Of a stretch of 64,000 nucleotides of DNA, positions 45,738-55,573 are shown piece after piece. The position numbers and the translations under genes are program-made. The notes beneath the pieces were generated by a model that saw only the letters and a program-made list of their open reading frames with translations, was not told the DNA's origin and did not search any database. Source of the DNA: Rhodoferax sp. (GTDB lineage Bacteria > Pseudomonadota > Gammaproteobacteria > Burkholderiales > Burkholderiaceae_C); NCBI RefSeq assembly GCF_012927445.1, contig NZ_JABBPD010000002.1, positions 248,001 to 312,000 of the forward strand, read 5' to 3'. The stretch's first letter is position 1; the number at the start of each line of letters is the position of its first letter.

Positions 45738-45760
45738 TACTGCGACCCCTTTGGGTCGCT
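45738..45760 (-). terminator. Likely terminator after the Mth938-like gene
   Basis: GCGACCC (45742-45748) and GGGTCGC (45753-45759) form a 7-bp stem with a 4-base loop. On the minus strand it is followed by AGTAGTTTTC, a poor T-run. It lies just after the stop of the minus-strand gene. Confidence 0.55.
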
Positions 45761-45767
45761 GTCAGTG

Positions 45768-46148
45768 TTATCCCGGGGCTGTTTCAATGAGCAGCGCAAC
45801 GGCGACGCGTCGTCCTTCTCCCGCCAGAATGTTGTAGGTGCGACAGGCCGCCTGCGTGTCCATGGTTTCGATGCCGGTTTGTTTGTCAATCAGTGATTTG
45901 ATCCAGGCGGGCTGGGGAAACCGGAGGCGGTTGCCACTGCCGAATATGATCAGTTCCGTGTTCATGGCCGCCAGTTGGGCAAAGTGATCCGTGGTCAGAT
46001 CCTCGAAGCGGTTGCAATTCCAAATGAAACGTTCCCCGCTCGATCCAATAACCACACTGGTGCTGATTTTCTCGTTCCCGACGCTGATCCAGTCGGGGCC
46101 ATAACCGCTGATGGATTGCACACTGATGTTGTCTGGCTGGATCTTCAT
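45768..46148 (-). CDS. Mth938-like domain-containing protein
   Basis: Small soluble protein of 126 residues from ATG 46148, beginning MKIQPDNISVQSISGYGPD. The Mth938/DUF498 (NDUFAF3-like) family shows in GERFIWNCN, LIIFGSGNRLRFPQPAWI and TYNILAGEGRRVAVALL. No enzymatic function is known for bacterial members. It is divergent from alaA across 109 bases, a common arrangement in Burkholderiales (from memory). Confidence 0.85.
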   Translation of the reverse strand: MKIQPDNISVQSISGYGPDWISVGNEKISTSVVIGSSGERFIWNCNRFEDLTTDHFAQLAAMNTELIIFGSGNRLRFPQPAWIKSLIDKQTGIETMDTQAACRTYNILAGEGRRVAVALLIETAPG

Positions 46149-46257
46149 GTTGTTTGCGCTTGAGTCTGGTTGCCCTTGAGTACGTTTCACAGGAAACTGT
46201 ACGGAAATGTGGTCAAATTATAGATTTCGCCTTACGTCACCCACTTCCGGAGGGACT

Positions 46258-47484
46258 TTGAAGACTATTCGAAAATCAGCCAAACTGGCCAACGTCTGCT
46301 ACGACATTCGCGGTCCGATCATGGACGCGGCCCGCCAAATGGAGGAAGAGGGTCATAAGATCATCAAACTCAATATCGGCAATCTGGCCGTGTTCGGTTT
46401 TGATGCGCCCGAGGAAATCCAGCAGGACATGATCCGCAACCTGCCCAATTCGGCCGGTTATTCGGACAGCAAGGGCATTTTTGCGGCACGTAAAGCGGTC
46501 ATGCACTACACCCAGCAGCAAGGCACCAAGGGGGTGACGCTGGACGACATTTACCTGGGTAACGGCGCCAGCGAGCTGATCGTGATGGCAACCAACGCGC
46601 TGCTCGATACGGGCGATGAGTTGCTGCTGCCTTCGCCGGACTACCCGCTGTGGACGGCGGCGGCCAGCCTGTCGGGCGGCACCCCTGTGCACTATGCGTG
46701 CGACGAAGCCAACGGCTGGATGCCCGACCTGAACGACATTCGCGCCAAGATCACGCCGAATACCAAGGGCATTGTGGTCATCAATCCCAATAATCCCACC
46801 GGTGCGCTGTATTCCGATGAGTTGCTGAAGGGCATCGTGCAGATCGCGCGCGAGCATGGCTTGGTGATCTTTGCCGACGAGGTGTACGACAAGGTGCTGT
46901 ACGACGATGCCAAGCACACCGCCATCGGCAGCCTCTCGCAGGACGTGCTGACGCTCACGTTCAATTCGCTGTCCAAAAGTTACCGCTCCTGTGGTTATCG
47001 GGCCGGCTGGATGGTGGTGTCCGGCGACAAGAAGCCGGCAAAGGATTACATCGAGGGACTGAACATGCTCTCTAACATGCGTCTATGCTCCAACGTGCCC
47101 GGCCAGTGGGCCATCCAGACGGCACTCGGTGGCCACCAGAGCATCAATGAACTGGTCGGTGAAGGTGGACGTCTGCGCCGCCAGCGCGACTTGGCGTATG
47201 AGTTGATCACCGCGATCCCGGGGGTGACTTGCGTCAAGCCGTCGGCCGCGCTGTACATGTTTCCGCGCCTGGACCCCACCATGTACCCGATCGCCAATGA
47301 CCAGCAGTTTTTTCTGGAGCTGCTGCAGGAAACCAAGGTGATGCTGGTGCAGGGCACGGGCTTCAACTGGCCGACGCCCGACCATTTCCGCATTGTGTTT
47401 TTACCGCACGAAAACGACTTGCGCGAGGCGATTGGCCGTGTGGCGAAGTTTCTTGAAAATTACCGCAAACGGCATAGCAACTGA
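46258..47484 (+). CDS. alaA: Pyridoxal phosphate-dependent aminotransferase, AlaA-like
   Basis: Fold-type I aminotransferase of 408 residues, closest in feel to glutamate-pyruvate aminotransferase AlaA. Key features are LANVCYDIRGPIMDAARQME, LNIGNLAVFGFDAPEE, INPNNPTGALYS and the PLP lysine K240 in FNSLSKSYRSCGYRAGW. The start is probably TTG 46258, 4 bases after GGAGG; the next upstream ATG (46207) would add 17 residues unlike the family. It stands in front of hom-thrC, linking alanine and threonine synthesis. Confidence 0.88.
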   Translation: MKTIRKSAKLANVCYDIRGPIMDAARQMEEEGHKIIKLNIGNLAVFGFDAPEEIQQDMIRNLPNSAGYSDSKGIFAARKAVMHYTQQQGTKGVTLDDIYLGNGASELIVMATNALLDTGDELLLPSPDYPLWTAAASLSGGTPVHYACDEANGWMPDLNDIRAKITPNTKGIVVINPNNPTGALYSDELLKGIVQIAREHGLVIFADEVYDKVLYDDAKHTAIGSLSQDVLTLTFNSLSKSYRSCGYRAGWMVVSGDKKPAKDYIEGLNMLSNMRLCSNVPGQWAIQTALGGHQSINELVGEGGRLRRQRDLAYELITAIPGVTCVKPSAALYMFPRLDPTMYPIANDQQFFLELLQETKVMLVQGTGFNWPTPDHFRIVFLPHENDLREAIGRVAKFLENYRKRHSN

Positions 47485-47486
47485 TT

Positions 47487-47534
47487 TGCTATTTATTTAA
47501 TAGCTACTCGCGCTTACTGCACGAGGGCTACAGG
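47487..47534 (-). repeat. 48-bp dispersed element, copy D (intergenic, alaA-hom)
   Basis: On the + strand it starts TGCTATTTATTTAATAGCT and ends with GAGGGCTACAGG, the reverse orientation of copies A and B. The arms GCTATT and AATAGC form a hairpin. It lies between the alaA stop (47484) and the hom start (47556), so it fills the leader of hom. Confidence 0.82.
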
Positions 47535-47555
47535 CTGATTTAACTAAAAAACTTT

Positions 47556-48878
47556 ATGAAACCGATTCAAGTAGGCCTGCTGGGCATGGGTGTTGTGGGA
47601 ACGGGAACGTTCAACGTGTTGCAGCGCAATCAGGAAGAAATTAAACGGCGTGCCGGCCGTGGCATCGAGATCACCATGGTGGCGGATCTCGACATGGCAC
47701 GGGCGCAAAGCCTTGTCGGTGCGGGCGTTCAAGTGGTCAACGACGCCCGGGCTGTGATTGCCAACCCGGATATTGACATCGTGATCGAGCTGATCGGCGG
47801 CTACGGCATTGCCAGGACGCTGGTGCTGGAAGCGATTGCGGCAGGCAAGCACGTAGTGACGGCCAACAAGGCGCTGCTGGCGGTGCACGGCACCGAGATT
47901 TTCGCGGCCGCTTCCGCCAAAGGCGTGATGGTGGCATTTGAAGCCGCCGTGGCCGGTGGCATTCCGATCATCAAGGCGCTGCGCGAAGGCCTGACCGCCA
48001 ACAGCATCCAGTGGATCGCCGGCATCATCAACGGCACCACCAACTTCATCCTGTCTGAAATGCGCGACAAGGGCCTGGACTTTGGCGTGGTGCTCAAGCA
48101 AGCGCAAGCGCTGGGCTACGCCGAAGCCGACCCGACCTTCGACATCGAGGGGGTGGACGCCGCGCACAAAGCCACCATCATGTCGGCCATCGCGTTTGGT
48201 ATTCCGGTGCAGTTCGACAAGGCCTATGTGGAAGGCATCACCAAACTCGGTGCCGCCGACATCAAATACGCTGAACAACTGGGCTACCGCATTAAATTGC
48301 TGGGCATCACCAAGCGCACACCCGCAGGCATCGAATTGCGCGTGCACCCCAGCCTGGTCCCGACCAAGCGGCTGATTGCCAATGTCGAAGGCGCCATGAA
48401 CGCTGTCATGGTGCAAGCCGATGCCGTCGGCACCACGCTTTACTACGGCAAGGGCGCCGGCGCCGAGCCCACCGCCAGCGCTGTCATTGCCGACCTGGTC
48501 GACATCACGCGCCTGCACACGGCGGACCCGGCGCAGCGCGTGCCCCATCTGGCTTTCCAGCCGAACGCCATGAGTGATTTGCATGTGCTGCCCATGAGCG
48601 AAGTGGTAACGAGCTACTACCTGCGGTTGCGGGTGGCCGACGAGACCGGCGTATTGGCCAAGGTGACCGGCATCTTGGCCGAGGCCGGCATCAGCATTGA
48701 TGCGGTGCTGCAGCGCGAAGCCGACGAGGTGGGCGGCGAGGGTTCCACGCAAACCGACCTCATCATCCTGACCCACGATTGCGTCGAAGCCAAAATGAAC
48801 GCCGCCATCGCCCTGATGCAGGCCCAGCCGACGGTGCTGGAACCCATCACCCGTATCCGCAAGGAAGAGTTGGCCTGA
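47556..48878 (+). CDS. hom: Homoserine dehydrogenase
   Basis: NAD(P)H-dependent reduction of aspartate semialdehyde to homoserine, 440 residues. The Rossmann start is VGLLGMGVVGTGTFNVL. The catalytic region has GIINGTTNFILSEM and LGYAEADPTFDIEGVDAAHK. A C-terminal ACT domain (about residues 355-435) gives threonine feedback control. Monofunctional, without an aspartokinase domain. The stop codon shares one base with the thrC start (TGATG), so translation is coupled. Confidence 0.96.
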   Translation: MKPIQVGLLGMGVVGTGTFNVLQRNQEEIKRRAGRGIEITMVADLDMARAQSLVGAGVQVVNDARAVIANPDIDIVIELIGGYGIARTLVLEAIAAGKHVVTANKALLAVHGTEIFAAASAKGVMVAFEAAVAGGIPIIKALREGLTANSIQWIAGIINGTTNFILSEMRDKGLDFGVVLKQAQALGYAEADPTFDIEGVDAAHKATIMSAIAFGIPVQFDKAYVEGITKLGAADIKYAEQLGYRIKLLGITKRTPAGIELRVHPSLVPTKRLIANVEGAMNAVMVQADAVGTTLYYGKGAGAEPTASAVIADLVDITRLHTADPAQRVPHLAFQPNAMSDLHVLPMSEVVTSYYLRLRVADETGVLAKVTGILAEAGISIDAVLQREADEVGGEGSTQTDLIILTHDCVEAKMNAAIALMQAQPTVLEPITRIRKEELA

Positions 48879-50317
48879 TGAAATACCTCTCCACCCGCGC
48901 GGCCGCCACTGATTCGACTGAGCGCAAACGGTTTTGTGAAATCCTGCTGGAAGGCTTGGCACCGGATGGCGGCCTGTATTTGCCCGAGTCCTACCCGCAG
49001 GTCAACGATGCCACGCTGTTGAAGTGGCGCACCGTCTACCACGAGCAGGGCTATGCCGAGCTGGCGTTCGAGGTGCTGTCGCTCTACATCGACGACATTC
49101 CCGCCGCCGACCTGCGCGCGCTGTGTGAAAAAACCTACACCGCTGCCGTGTTTGGCACCGGTGAAATCGTGCCGCTGCGCCATCTGGAAAACGCGCTGTA
49201 CCTGGAAGCCCTGTCCAACGGCCCGACGCTGGCCTTCAAGGACATGGCGATGCAGTTGCTGGGCAACCTGTTCGAGTACGAGTTGGCGCGGCGCGGCGAA
49301 GAGCTCAACATTCTGGGCGCCACCAGCGGCGACACCGGCAGCGCGGCCGAATACGCGATGCGCGGCAAAAAAGGTGTGCGCGTCTTCATGACCAGCCCGT
49401 ATGGCCGCATGAGCCCGTTCCAGCAAGCGCAGATGTTCAGCCTGATGGACGAGAACATCCACAACATCGCCGTGGACGGTGTGTTTGACGACTGCCAGGA
49501 CATGGTCAAGGCCGTGTCCAACGACCTCGATTTCAAGCGCAAGTACAAAATCGGCACCGTCAACTCCATCAACTGGGCGCGCCTGATGGCGCAGGTGGTG
49601 TATTACTTTGCCGGCTACTTCCAGGCCACCCAAGCCAACACCGAGAAGGTCAGCTTTGCCGTGCCGTCCGGCAATTTTGGCAATGTCTGTGCCGGCCACG
49701 TCGCCCGCATGATGGGCCTGCCGATTGACAAACTGATCGTCGCCACCAACGAGAACGACGTGCTGGACGAGTTTTTCCGTACCGGCGTGTACCGTGTGCG
49801 CGGCAGCGCCGACACGCATGAGACTTCCAGTCCGTCGATGGACATTTCCAAGGCCTCCAACTTCGAGCGCTTTGTGTTCGATCTGCTGGGCCGTGATGGC
49901 GAGCGTGTCAAAGCCTTGTTTGGCGAGACCCTGGCCAAAGACGGCCGCTTTGATCTGGGCAACGACCCAGCTTTCAAGCAAGCCGCGACGCGCTATGGTT
50001 TTGAGAGTGGCAAGAGCACGCATGCTGACCGCCTGGCCACCATCAAGGATACTTTTGAGCGCTTTGGCGTGATGATCGACACCCACACCGCAGACGGCGT
50101 CAAGGTGGCGCGGGAGCATCTGCAAGCGGGGGGGCCGATGATCGTGCTGGAAACCGCCTTGCCCATCAAGTTTGCCGCCACCATTGTGGAAGCGCTCGGG
50201 CGTGAGCCGGACCGACCGGTCCGGTTTGACGGCATTGAAGTGCTGCCCAAACGCGTGACCCGCATGGCGGCGGACGCCGAGGCCGTCAAGGCTTATATCG
50301 TGCAGCATTGCCCATGA
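48878..50317 (+). CDS. thrC: Threonine synthase
   Basis: PLP enzyme converting O-phosphohomoserine to threonine, 479 residues from ATG 48878. The PLP lysine is K121 in PTLAFKDMAMQLLG. LGATSGDTGSAAEYAMRGKK and SFAVPSGNFGNVCAGHVARM are also typical. It belongs to the long class (about 470-480 residues) common in Burkholderiales. An in-frame upstream ATG at 48779 lies inside hom and is rejected. Its stop overlaps the mobB start. Confidence 0.96.
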   Translation: MKYLSTRAAATDSTERKRFCEILLEGLAPDGGLYLPESYPQVNDATLLKWRTVYHEQGYAELAFEVLSLYIDDIPAADLRALCEKTYTAAVFGTGEIVPLRHLENALYLEALSNGPTLAFKDMAMQLLGNLFEYELARRGEELNILGATSGDTGSAAEYAMRGKKGVRVFMTSPYGRMSPFQQAQMFSLMDENIHNIAVDGVFDDCQDMVKAVSNDLDFKRKYKIGTVNSINWARLMAQVVYYFAGYFQATQANTEKVSFAVPSGNFGNVCAGHVARMMGLPIDKLIVATNENDVLDEFFRTGVYRVRGSADTHETSSPSMDISKASNFERFVFDLLGRDGERVKALFGETLAKDGRFDLGNDPAFKQAATRYGFESGKSTHADRLATIKDTFERFGVMIDTHTADGVKVAREHLQAGGPMIVLETALPIKFAATIVEALGREPDRPVRFDGIEVLPKRVTRMAADAEAVKAYIVQHCP

Positions 50318-50847
50318 AGGTCGTGGGTTTTGCGGGGTATTCCGGCTCCGGCAAGACCACGCTGGTGGAGCGCCTGATTCCGGAATTTCGGCTCAAGGGT
50401 TTGCGCGTGTCGGTCGTGAAACACGCCCATCACCGTTTTGACATTGACCACGTCGGCAAAGACACCTACCGGCACCGTGAGGCCGGTGCCTTTGAAGTGG
50501 TGGTGGCGTCAGACCGGCGCCTGGCGCTGATGCGCGAGTTTGAGCAACCGATGCAGCTCTCGGTGCACCAGTTGATTGCCGAACTGGACGATGGTGTGGA
50601 CTGGGTGCTGGTGGAAGGCTTCAAGGACTCTGATTTGCGCAAGATCGAAGTCTGGCGGGCGCAATCAGGCAAACCCACCCGCTACCTGGACGATGATTTC
50701 ATCGTCGCGATTGCCACCGATTCGCCGGAACAACTGCCCCATGTCACCCAGCTCCCCGTGCTGGACCTCAATGATGCTGCGGCGCTTGGGAACTGGCTGA
50801 CCGCTAACGCAACCCGGTTTGACTACCGCCTGGAGACTTTTGCATGA
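50314..50847 (+). CDS. mobB: Molybdopterin-guanine dinucleotide biosynthesis adapter MobB
   Basis: GTP-binding protein of 177 residues that assists MobA in forming the guanine dinucleotide form of molybdenum cofactor. The P-loop is GYSGSGKTTLVERLIP near residues 7-22. VVKHAHHRFDIDHVGKDTY and LVEGFKDSDLRKIEVWR are family hallmarks. The start ATG 50314 overlaps the thrC stop (ATGA), and its own stop overlaps moeA. mobA is not in the window. Confidence 0.93.
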   Translation: MKVVGFAGYSGSGKTTLVERLIPEFRLKGLRVSVVKHAHHRFDIDHVGKDTYRHREAGAFEVVVASDRRLALMREFEQPMQLSVHQLIAELDDGVDWVLVEGFKDSDLRKIEVWRAQSGKPTRYLDDDFIVAIATDSPEQLPHVTQLPVLDLNDAAALGNWLTANATRFDYRLETFA

Positions 50848-52073
50848 CTGCATCACGGCCCCCCCTGAAATCGCTCGATGACGCCCTGGTTGAACTGCTG
50901 GGATTTGCCGCGGTGCTGCAAGGTGTCGAGTCAGTCTCGACTTTTGAGGCCGATGGCCGCGTCCTGGCGCAAGACATTGTGTCGGCCCTGCATGTACCAC
51001 CGCAGGACAACAGTTCCATGGATGGCTACGCCGTGCGCTGTGCTGACGTGTTGCAGGCGCAGGGCGTTGTGCAGGTGACGCAGCGCATTGCCGCTGGCGC
51101 GTCTGGCGCGCCGCTGGCGCCCCTGAGCGCGGCCCGGATTTTTACCGGCGCCCCCATTCCACCGGGGGCCGATGCAGTGGTGATGCAGGAAGACTGCGAG
51201 GTCCTGGAGGGCGGCGCGGTGCGCATCAAGGCGGTGCCGGTGCCGGGGCAGTGGATTCGCCGCGCTGGCGAGGATGTCACGCTCGGCTCGATCGTGCTCT
51301 CAAAAGGAGAGCGCCTTACGCCCGCTTCACTTGGGCTGGTGGCCAGTATTGGCCTCAACCTGTTGCCGGTAGTGCGGCGTCCGCGGGTGGCTTTGTTTTC
51401 GACCGGCGACGAGCTGGTGATGCCCGGCGACGTGGCGCCGGCGCAGATGAAGCCCGGCACCATCTACAACTCCAACCGTTTTTTCTTACGGGCGCTGCTG
51501 GTGCGCTTGGGCTGCGACGTGACGGACCTCGGCATCGTGCCGGATCGGCTGGAGGCCACCGTGCAAGCCCTGCAACAGGCGGCGCAACAGCATGACCTGA
51601 TTTTGACCAGTGGTGGTGTCTCGGTCGGTGAAGAAGACCACATCAAACCCGCCGTGCAGTCGCTCGGCTCGCTGGACCTCTGGCAGATTGCCATCAAGCC
51701 CGGCAAGCCGTTTGCCTACGGCCAGGTGCAGGACACTCATTTCATTGGTTTGCCGGGTAACCCGGTGTCGAGCTTCATCACCTTCTTGCTGCTGGTGCGC
51801 CCGTTCTTGCTTCAATTACAGGGCGTCACCCAGGTTGCTCCTAAATCAATAGCTGTCCCCGCCCATTTCACCTGGGCTAGAGCCGATAAACGCCGTGAAT
51901 TCTTGCGGGTGCAACGCAATGCCGCGGGTGGGCTCGATCTGTTTGCCAATCAAAGTTCCGGGGTGTTAACCTCCGCCGTCTGGGGCGATGGCGTGGTCGA
52001 CAACCCGCCCGGTCAGACCATCGCGCAGGGTGACGTGGTCCGGTTTATTCCCTTTACGGAGTTGTTGGGATGA
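50844..52073 (+). CDS. moeA: Molybdopterin molybdenumtransferase MoeA
   Basis: Inserts molybdate into molybdopterin-AMP, 409 residues. Conserved stretches: PPQDNSSMDGYAVRCADV near residues 51-68, RIFTGAPIPPGADAVVMQED, RVALFSTGDELVMPG, ILTSGGVSVGEEDH and GLPGNPVSSFITF. The C-terminal domain contains a copy of the 48-bp element (about residues 331-347), read in the reverse sense to copies A-C. Four-base overlaps (ATGA) join it to mobB and moaD. Confidence 0.95.
   Translation: MTASRPPLKSLDDALVELLGFAAVLQGVESVSTFEADGRVLAQDIVSALHVPPQDNSSMDGYAVRCADVLQAQGVVQVTQRIAAGASGAPLAPLSAARIFTGAPIPPGADAVVMQEDCEVLEGGAVRIKAVPVPGQWIRRAGEDVTLGSIVLSKGERLTPASLGLVASIGLNLLPVVRRPRVALFSTGDELVMPGDVAPAQMKPGTIYNSNRFFLRALLVRLGCDVTDLGIVPDRLEATVQALQQAAQQHDLILTSGGVSVGEEDHIKPAVQSLGSLDLWQIAIKPGKPFAYGQVQDTHFIGLPGNPVSSFITFLLLVRPFLLQLQGVTQVAPKSIAVPAHFTWARADKRREFLRVQRNAAGGLDLFANQSSGVLTSAVWGDGVVDNPPGQTIAQGDVVRFIPFTELLG
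51836..51883 (-). repeat. 48-bp dispersed element, copy E (inside moeA)
   Basis: On the minus strand it reads GCTCTAGCCC and ends AGCTATTGATTTAGGAGCA. By hand it matches about 33 of 46 defined consensus positions, so it is the most diverged copy. The part ending ARADKRREFL also resembles ordinary MoeA, so part of the native sequence may have been kept. Confidence 0.65.
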
Positions 52074-52321
52074 ATGTCATAGTGAAATATTTCGCCTCGA
52101 TCCGCGAGGACATTGGCGTGTCCAGTGAGTCGGTCGCCACCACGGCGTCCTCCCTGGCGGCGCTGCGGGATGAGTTGATCGCCTTGGGCGGCGCCCACGC
52201 CGAGAGCCTGGCGCGTGGCCGGGCCGTGCGCATGGCTGTTAACCAGGTGATGAGTGACGAAGCCGCCGTGCTGCTGGACGGGGCCGAAGTGGCCTTCTTC
52301 CCGCCGGTCACCGGCGGCTAA
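52070..52321 (+). CDS. moaD: Molybdopterin synthase small subunit MoaD
   Basis: Ubiquitin-like sulfur carrier of 83 residues. The required C-terminal Gly-Gly is present (FFPPVTGG); it is thiocarboxylated and donates sulfur to precursor Z inside the MoaE active site. MNVIVKYFASIREDIG is the usual start. ATG overlaps the moeA stop (ATGA). moaE follows after 8 bases. Confidence 0.95.
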   Translation: MNVIVKYFASIREDIGVSSESVATTASSLAALRDELIALGGAHAESLARGRAVRMAVNQVMSDEAAVLLDGAEVAFFPPVTGG

Positions 52322-52329
52322 GGGCTGGT

Positions 52330-52827
52330 ATGACCGCCTCTCAAATTTCCGCGCCACGCGTTGTCATTCAGACCGCTGATTTCGATCTGAGTAGCGAGAT
52401 CAAGGCCCTGCGTGCCAATGATCCGCGCGTCGGTGCCGTCTGCAGTTTTGTCGGCACCGTGCGTGACCGAACCGCGGGCACCCCGGGCAGCATCAGCAGC
52501 ATGGAGCTGGAGCACTACCCCGGCATGACCGAAAAAGCCATCGAAGCCATGATTGACGAGGCGCATAAGCGGTTTGATATTTGGGGGGCCCGCGTCATTC
52601 ACCGCATCGGCCTGTTGCAGCCGCTGGACCAGATCGTGCTGGTGGCGGTGACTTCGGCCCATCGCGGTGAGAGCTTTCAGGCCTGTGAGTTCTTGATGGA
52701 CTACCTGAAGACCCAGGCCCCGTTCTGGAAAAAAGAGCAGACGCCGGAGGGCGCGCGCTGGGTCGATGCGCGGGTCACGGATGATGCCGCCTTGGCCAAA
52801 TGGGGCATCGAGTCGCGCAACGGTTGA
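52330..52827 (+). CDS. moaE: Molybdopterin synthase catalytic subunit MoaE
   Basis: Catalyses dithiolene formation on precursor Z with MoaD, 165 residues. Core motifs: VGAVCSFVGTVRD, MELEHYPGMTEKAIE, RIGLLQPLDQIVLVAVTSAH and the active-site Lys-containing FWKKEQTPEGARWVDAR. It closes the mobB-moeA-moaD-moaE cluster. A moaA/moaC pair is not in the window. Confidence 0.96.
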   Translation: MTASQISAPRVVIQTADFDLSSEIKALRANDPRVGAVCSFVGTVRDRTAGTPGSISSMELEHYPGMTEKAIEAMIDEAHKRFDIWGARVIHRIGLLQPLDQIVLVAVTSAHRGESFQACEFLMDYLKTQAPFWKKEQTPEGARWVDARVTDDAALAKWGIESRNG

Positions 52828-52943
52828 CGGCTGGGGTAGGGCGCAGAGTGCGCTTGCCTTGATGAATGTCTAACAACTAGCCGGGTCGAAGCCTTGAAAA
52901 TCCTGGATTAAGCGCAAGCTGCGAGCAAACTCAAAGGACAGAT

Positions 52944-55544
52944 ATGCGAATCGAAAAACTCACCACCAAGTTTCAGGAAGCCTTGAGCGAGGCGCAGACG
53001 CTGGCACTCGGCAATGACCACGCTTATATCGAGCCCGCGCACGTCCTGGTGGCGATGCTGCGCCAGGAAGACGGCCCGAAAGCCTTGCTGCAGCGGGCTG
53101 GCGTGAATGTGCCAGGTTTGCTGGCGGCAGCCGAGACGGTCATGAAAAAGCTGCCCCAGGTGCAGGGCCACGAGCAGGTGCAGGTGGGACGCGACATGGT
53201 GTCGCTGTTGCAGGCCGCCGAAAAAGAATCCATCAAACGCGGTGACCAGTTTGTTGCTGGTGAGTTGTTTCTGCTGGCGCTGACCGACAGCAAGCAGGAC
53301 ATCGGAAGAATCGTCAAAGAAAACGGCCTGACCCGCAAGTCGCTGGAGTCGGCCATTGACGCCGTGCGCGGCGGCCAGAACGTGGACAGCGCGGATGCCG
53401 AAGACCAGCGTGAGTCGCTCAAAAAATACTGTGTCGACCTGACCGAGCGCGCCCGCATGGGCAAGCTGGACCCGGTGATTGGCCGCGACGATGAAATCCG
53501 GCGCGCCATCCAGGTGCTGCAGCGCCGTACCAAAAACAACCCGGTCCTGATTGGCGAACCCGGCGTTGGCAAGACCGCGATTGTGGAAGGCTTGGCGCAG
53601 CGCATCGTTGCCGGTGAGGTGCCGGATTCCCTCAAGGGCAAACGCGTGCTGTCACTGGACATGGCCTCGCTGCTGGCCGGTGCCAAGTTCCGCGGCGAGT
53701 TTGAAGAGCGCCTGAAAAACGTGCTGAAAGACTTGGCCAAGGACGAAGGCCAGACCATTGTGTTCATTGACGAGTTGCACACCATGGTGGGCGCCGGCAA
53801 GGCCGAAGGGGCGATGGACGCTGGCAACATGCTCAAGCCGGCACTGGCGCGCGGCGAGTTGCACTGCGTCGGTGCCACCACGCTGGACGAGTACCGCAAA
53901 TACATCGAGAAAGATGCCGCACTGGAGCGTCGCTTTCAGAAGATCCTGGTCGGTGAGCCCTCGGTGGAGGCCACCATTGCCATTCTGCGCGGCCTGAAAG
54001 AGCGCTACGAGTTGCACCATGGCGTGGACATCACCGACCCGGCCATTGTGGCGGCCGCCGAGCTCAGCAACCGCTACATCACGGACCGTTTCTTGCCCGA
54101 CAAGGCGATTGACCTGATTGACGAGGCCGCCTCCAAGATCAAGATCGAGATGGACTCCAAGCCCGAAGTGATGGACAAGCTGGACCGTCGATTGATCCAG
54201 TTGCAGATCGAACGCGAAGCCGTCAAGAAGGAAAAAGACGAAGCGTCGCAAAAGCGTTTCGGGTTGATCAACGAAGAGATCGGCAAACTGCAAAAAGAAA
54301 TTGCCGACCTCGATGAAGTCTGGAAAACCGAGAAAGCCAGCGCCCAGGGCAGTGCCCAGGTGCGCGAGGAGATCGACAAACTCAAGTTCCAGATCGAAGA
54401 ATTCACCCGCAAGGGCGACTTCAACAAGGTGGCCGAGTTGCAATATGGCAAGCTGCCCGAGTTGGAAAAGCGCCTGCAAGAAGTGCAGGCCAAGGAAGCT
54501 ACCCGCGGCGAAGGCGCTGCGCCGCGCCTGTTGCGCACCCAGGTTGGTGCCGAAGAAATCGCCGAGGTGGTGAGCCGTGCCACCGGCATTCCGGTCAGCA
54601 AAATGATGCAGGGTGAACGCGACAAACTGCTGCAAATGGAAACCAAATTGCACCAACGCGTGGTGGGGCAAGACGAAGCCATCACCGCCGTGTCGAACGC
54701 CATTCGCCGTTCCCGCGCTGGTTTGTCAGACCCGAATCGTCCGACCGGTTCGTTCCTGTTCCTCGGCCCCACCGGTGTTGGTAAAACCGAGTTGTGCAAG
54801 GCCCTGGCCGGTTTCCTGTTCGACTCGGAAGACCATCTGGTGCGCATCGACATGAGCGAGTTCATGGAGAAACATTCGGTGGCGCGCCTGATTGGGGCGC
54901 CTCCGGGCTACGTCGGCTACGAGGAAGGCGGCTATTTAACGGAAGCCGTGCGCCGCAAACCCTACAGCGTGCTGCTGCTCGACGAAGTCGAAAAAGCCCA
55001 TCCCGATGTGTTCAACGTGCTGTTGCAGGTGCTGGACGATGGCCGCCTGACCGATGGCCAGGGCCGCACCGTGGACTTCAAAAACACCGTGATCGTGATG
55101 ACCAGCAATATTGGCTCGCACCTGATCCAGTCGATGGTGGGGCAGGACAGTGAGGACATCAAGGACGCGGTGACCGGCGAGCTGAAAAACCATTTCCGGC
55201 CGGAATTTTTGAACCGAATTGATGAAACCGTGGTGTTCCACGCGCTGGATGCGACGCATATTGCTGAGATTGCCGGTATCCAGATCCAGGTGCTGCAAGC
55301 CCGGCTGGCCAAGATGGACCTGACGCTGGAGGTGTCGCCGGCGGCGCTGGCCGAGTTGGCCAAGGTCGGTTTCGACCCGGTGTTTGGCGCCCGCCCCTTG
55401 AAGCGTGCGATTCAGCAGCGGATTGAAAACCCGTTGTCCAAGCTGCTGCTGGAAGGCAAGTTCCTGCCCAAAGACGTGATCCCGGTCGATGTGGATCCGA
55501 TCCGTTCGCCCGGGCAGTTCAGCTTCGAGCGAACCGCACACTGA
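52944..55544 (+). CDS. clpB: ATP-dependent chaperone ClpB
   Basis: Hexameric disaggregase that works with DnaK, 866 residues. The N-domain starts [20 protein letters not shown]. Walker A of the first AAA+ ring is GEPGVGKT (204-211), followed by a long coiled-coil M-domain (about 405-525). The second ring Walker A is GPTGVGKT (608-615), and the C-terminus is small. CTTGAAAA at 52893-52900 resembles a heat-shock sigma-32 -35 element, but no good -10 partner was found. It is on the same strand as moaE but probably has its own promoter in the 116-base gap. Confidence 0.97.
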   Translation: MRIEKLTTKFQEALSEAQTLALGNDHAYIEPAHVLVAMLRQEDGPKALLQRAGVNVPGLLAAAETVMKKLPQVQGHEQVQVGRDMVSLLQAAEKESIKRGDQFVAGELFLLALTDSKQDIGRIVKENGLTRKSLESAIDAVRGGQNVDSADAEDQRESLKKYCVDLTERARMGKLDPVIGRDDEIRRAIQVLQRRTKNNPVLIGEPGVGKTAIVEGLAQRIVAGEVPDSLKGKRVLSLDMASLLAGAKFRGEFEERLKNVLKDLAKDEGQTIVFIDELHTMVGAGKAEGAMDAGNMLKPALARGELHCVGATTLDEYRKYIEKDAALERRFQKILVGEPSVEATIAILRGLKERYELHHGVDITDPAIVAAAELSNRYITDRFLPDKAIDLIDEAASKIKIEMDSKPEVMDKLDRRLIQLQIEREAVKKEKDEASQKRFGLINEEIGKLQKEIADLDEVWKTEKASAQGSAQVREEIDKLKFQIEEFTRKGDFNKVAELQYGKLPELEKRLQEVQAKEATRGEGAAPRLLRTQVGAEEIAEVVSRATGIPVSKMMQGERDKLLQMETKLHQRVVGQDEAITAVSNAIRRSRAGLSDPNRPTGSFLFLGPTGVGKTELCKALAGFLFDSEDHLVRIDMSEFMEKHSVARLIGAPPGYVGYEEGGYLTEAVRRKPYSVLLLDEVEKAHPDVFNVLLQVLDDGRLTDGQGRTVDFKNTVIVMTSNIGSHLIQSMVGQDSEDIKDAVTGELKNHFRPEFLNRIDETVVFHALDATHIAEIAGIQIQVLQARLAKMDLTLEVSPAALAELAKVGFDPVFGARPLKRAIQQRIENPLSKLLLEGKFLPKDVIPVDVDPIRSPGQFSFERTAH

Positions 55545-55573
55545 GCGACTGACCGCATCAACTGGCATTCATC

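Noticed and set aside
48617..50308. Minus-strand open frame of over 560 codons opposite hom and thrC
   Set aside because: Antisense to two well-supported genes. The translation is His/Gly/Val-rich, the usual result of reading GC-rich coding DNA backwards. The same applies to long antisense frames at 47544-48962, 60043-61245, 15463-16440 and 53652-54671.
52893..52925. Sigma-32 promoter for clpB
   Set aside because: CTTGAAAA is a good -35, but no CCCCAT-like -10 follows at 13-16 bases. Recorded only as a possibility in the clpB entry.
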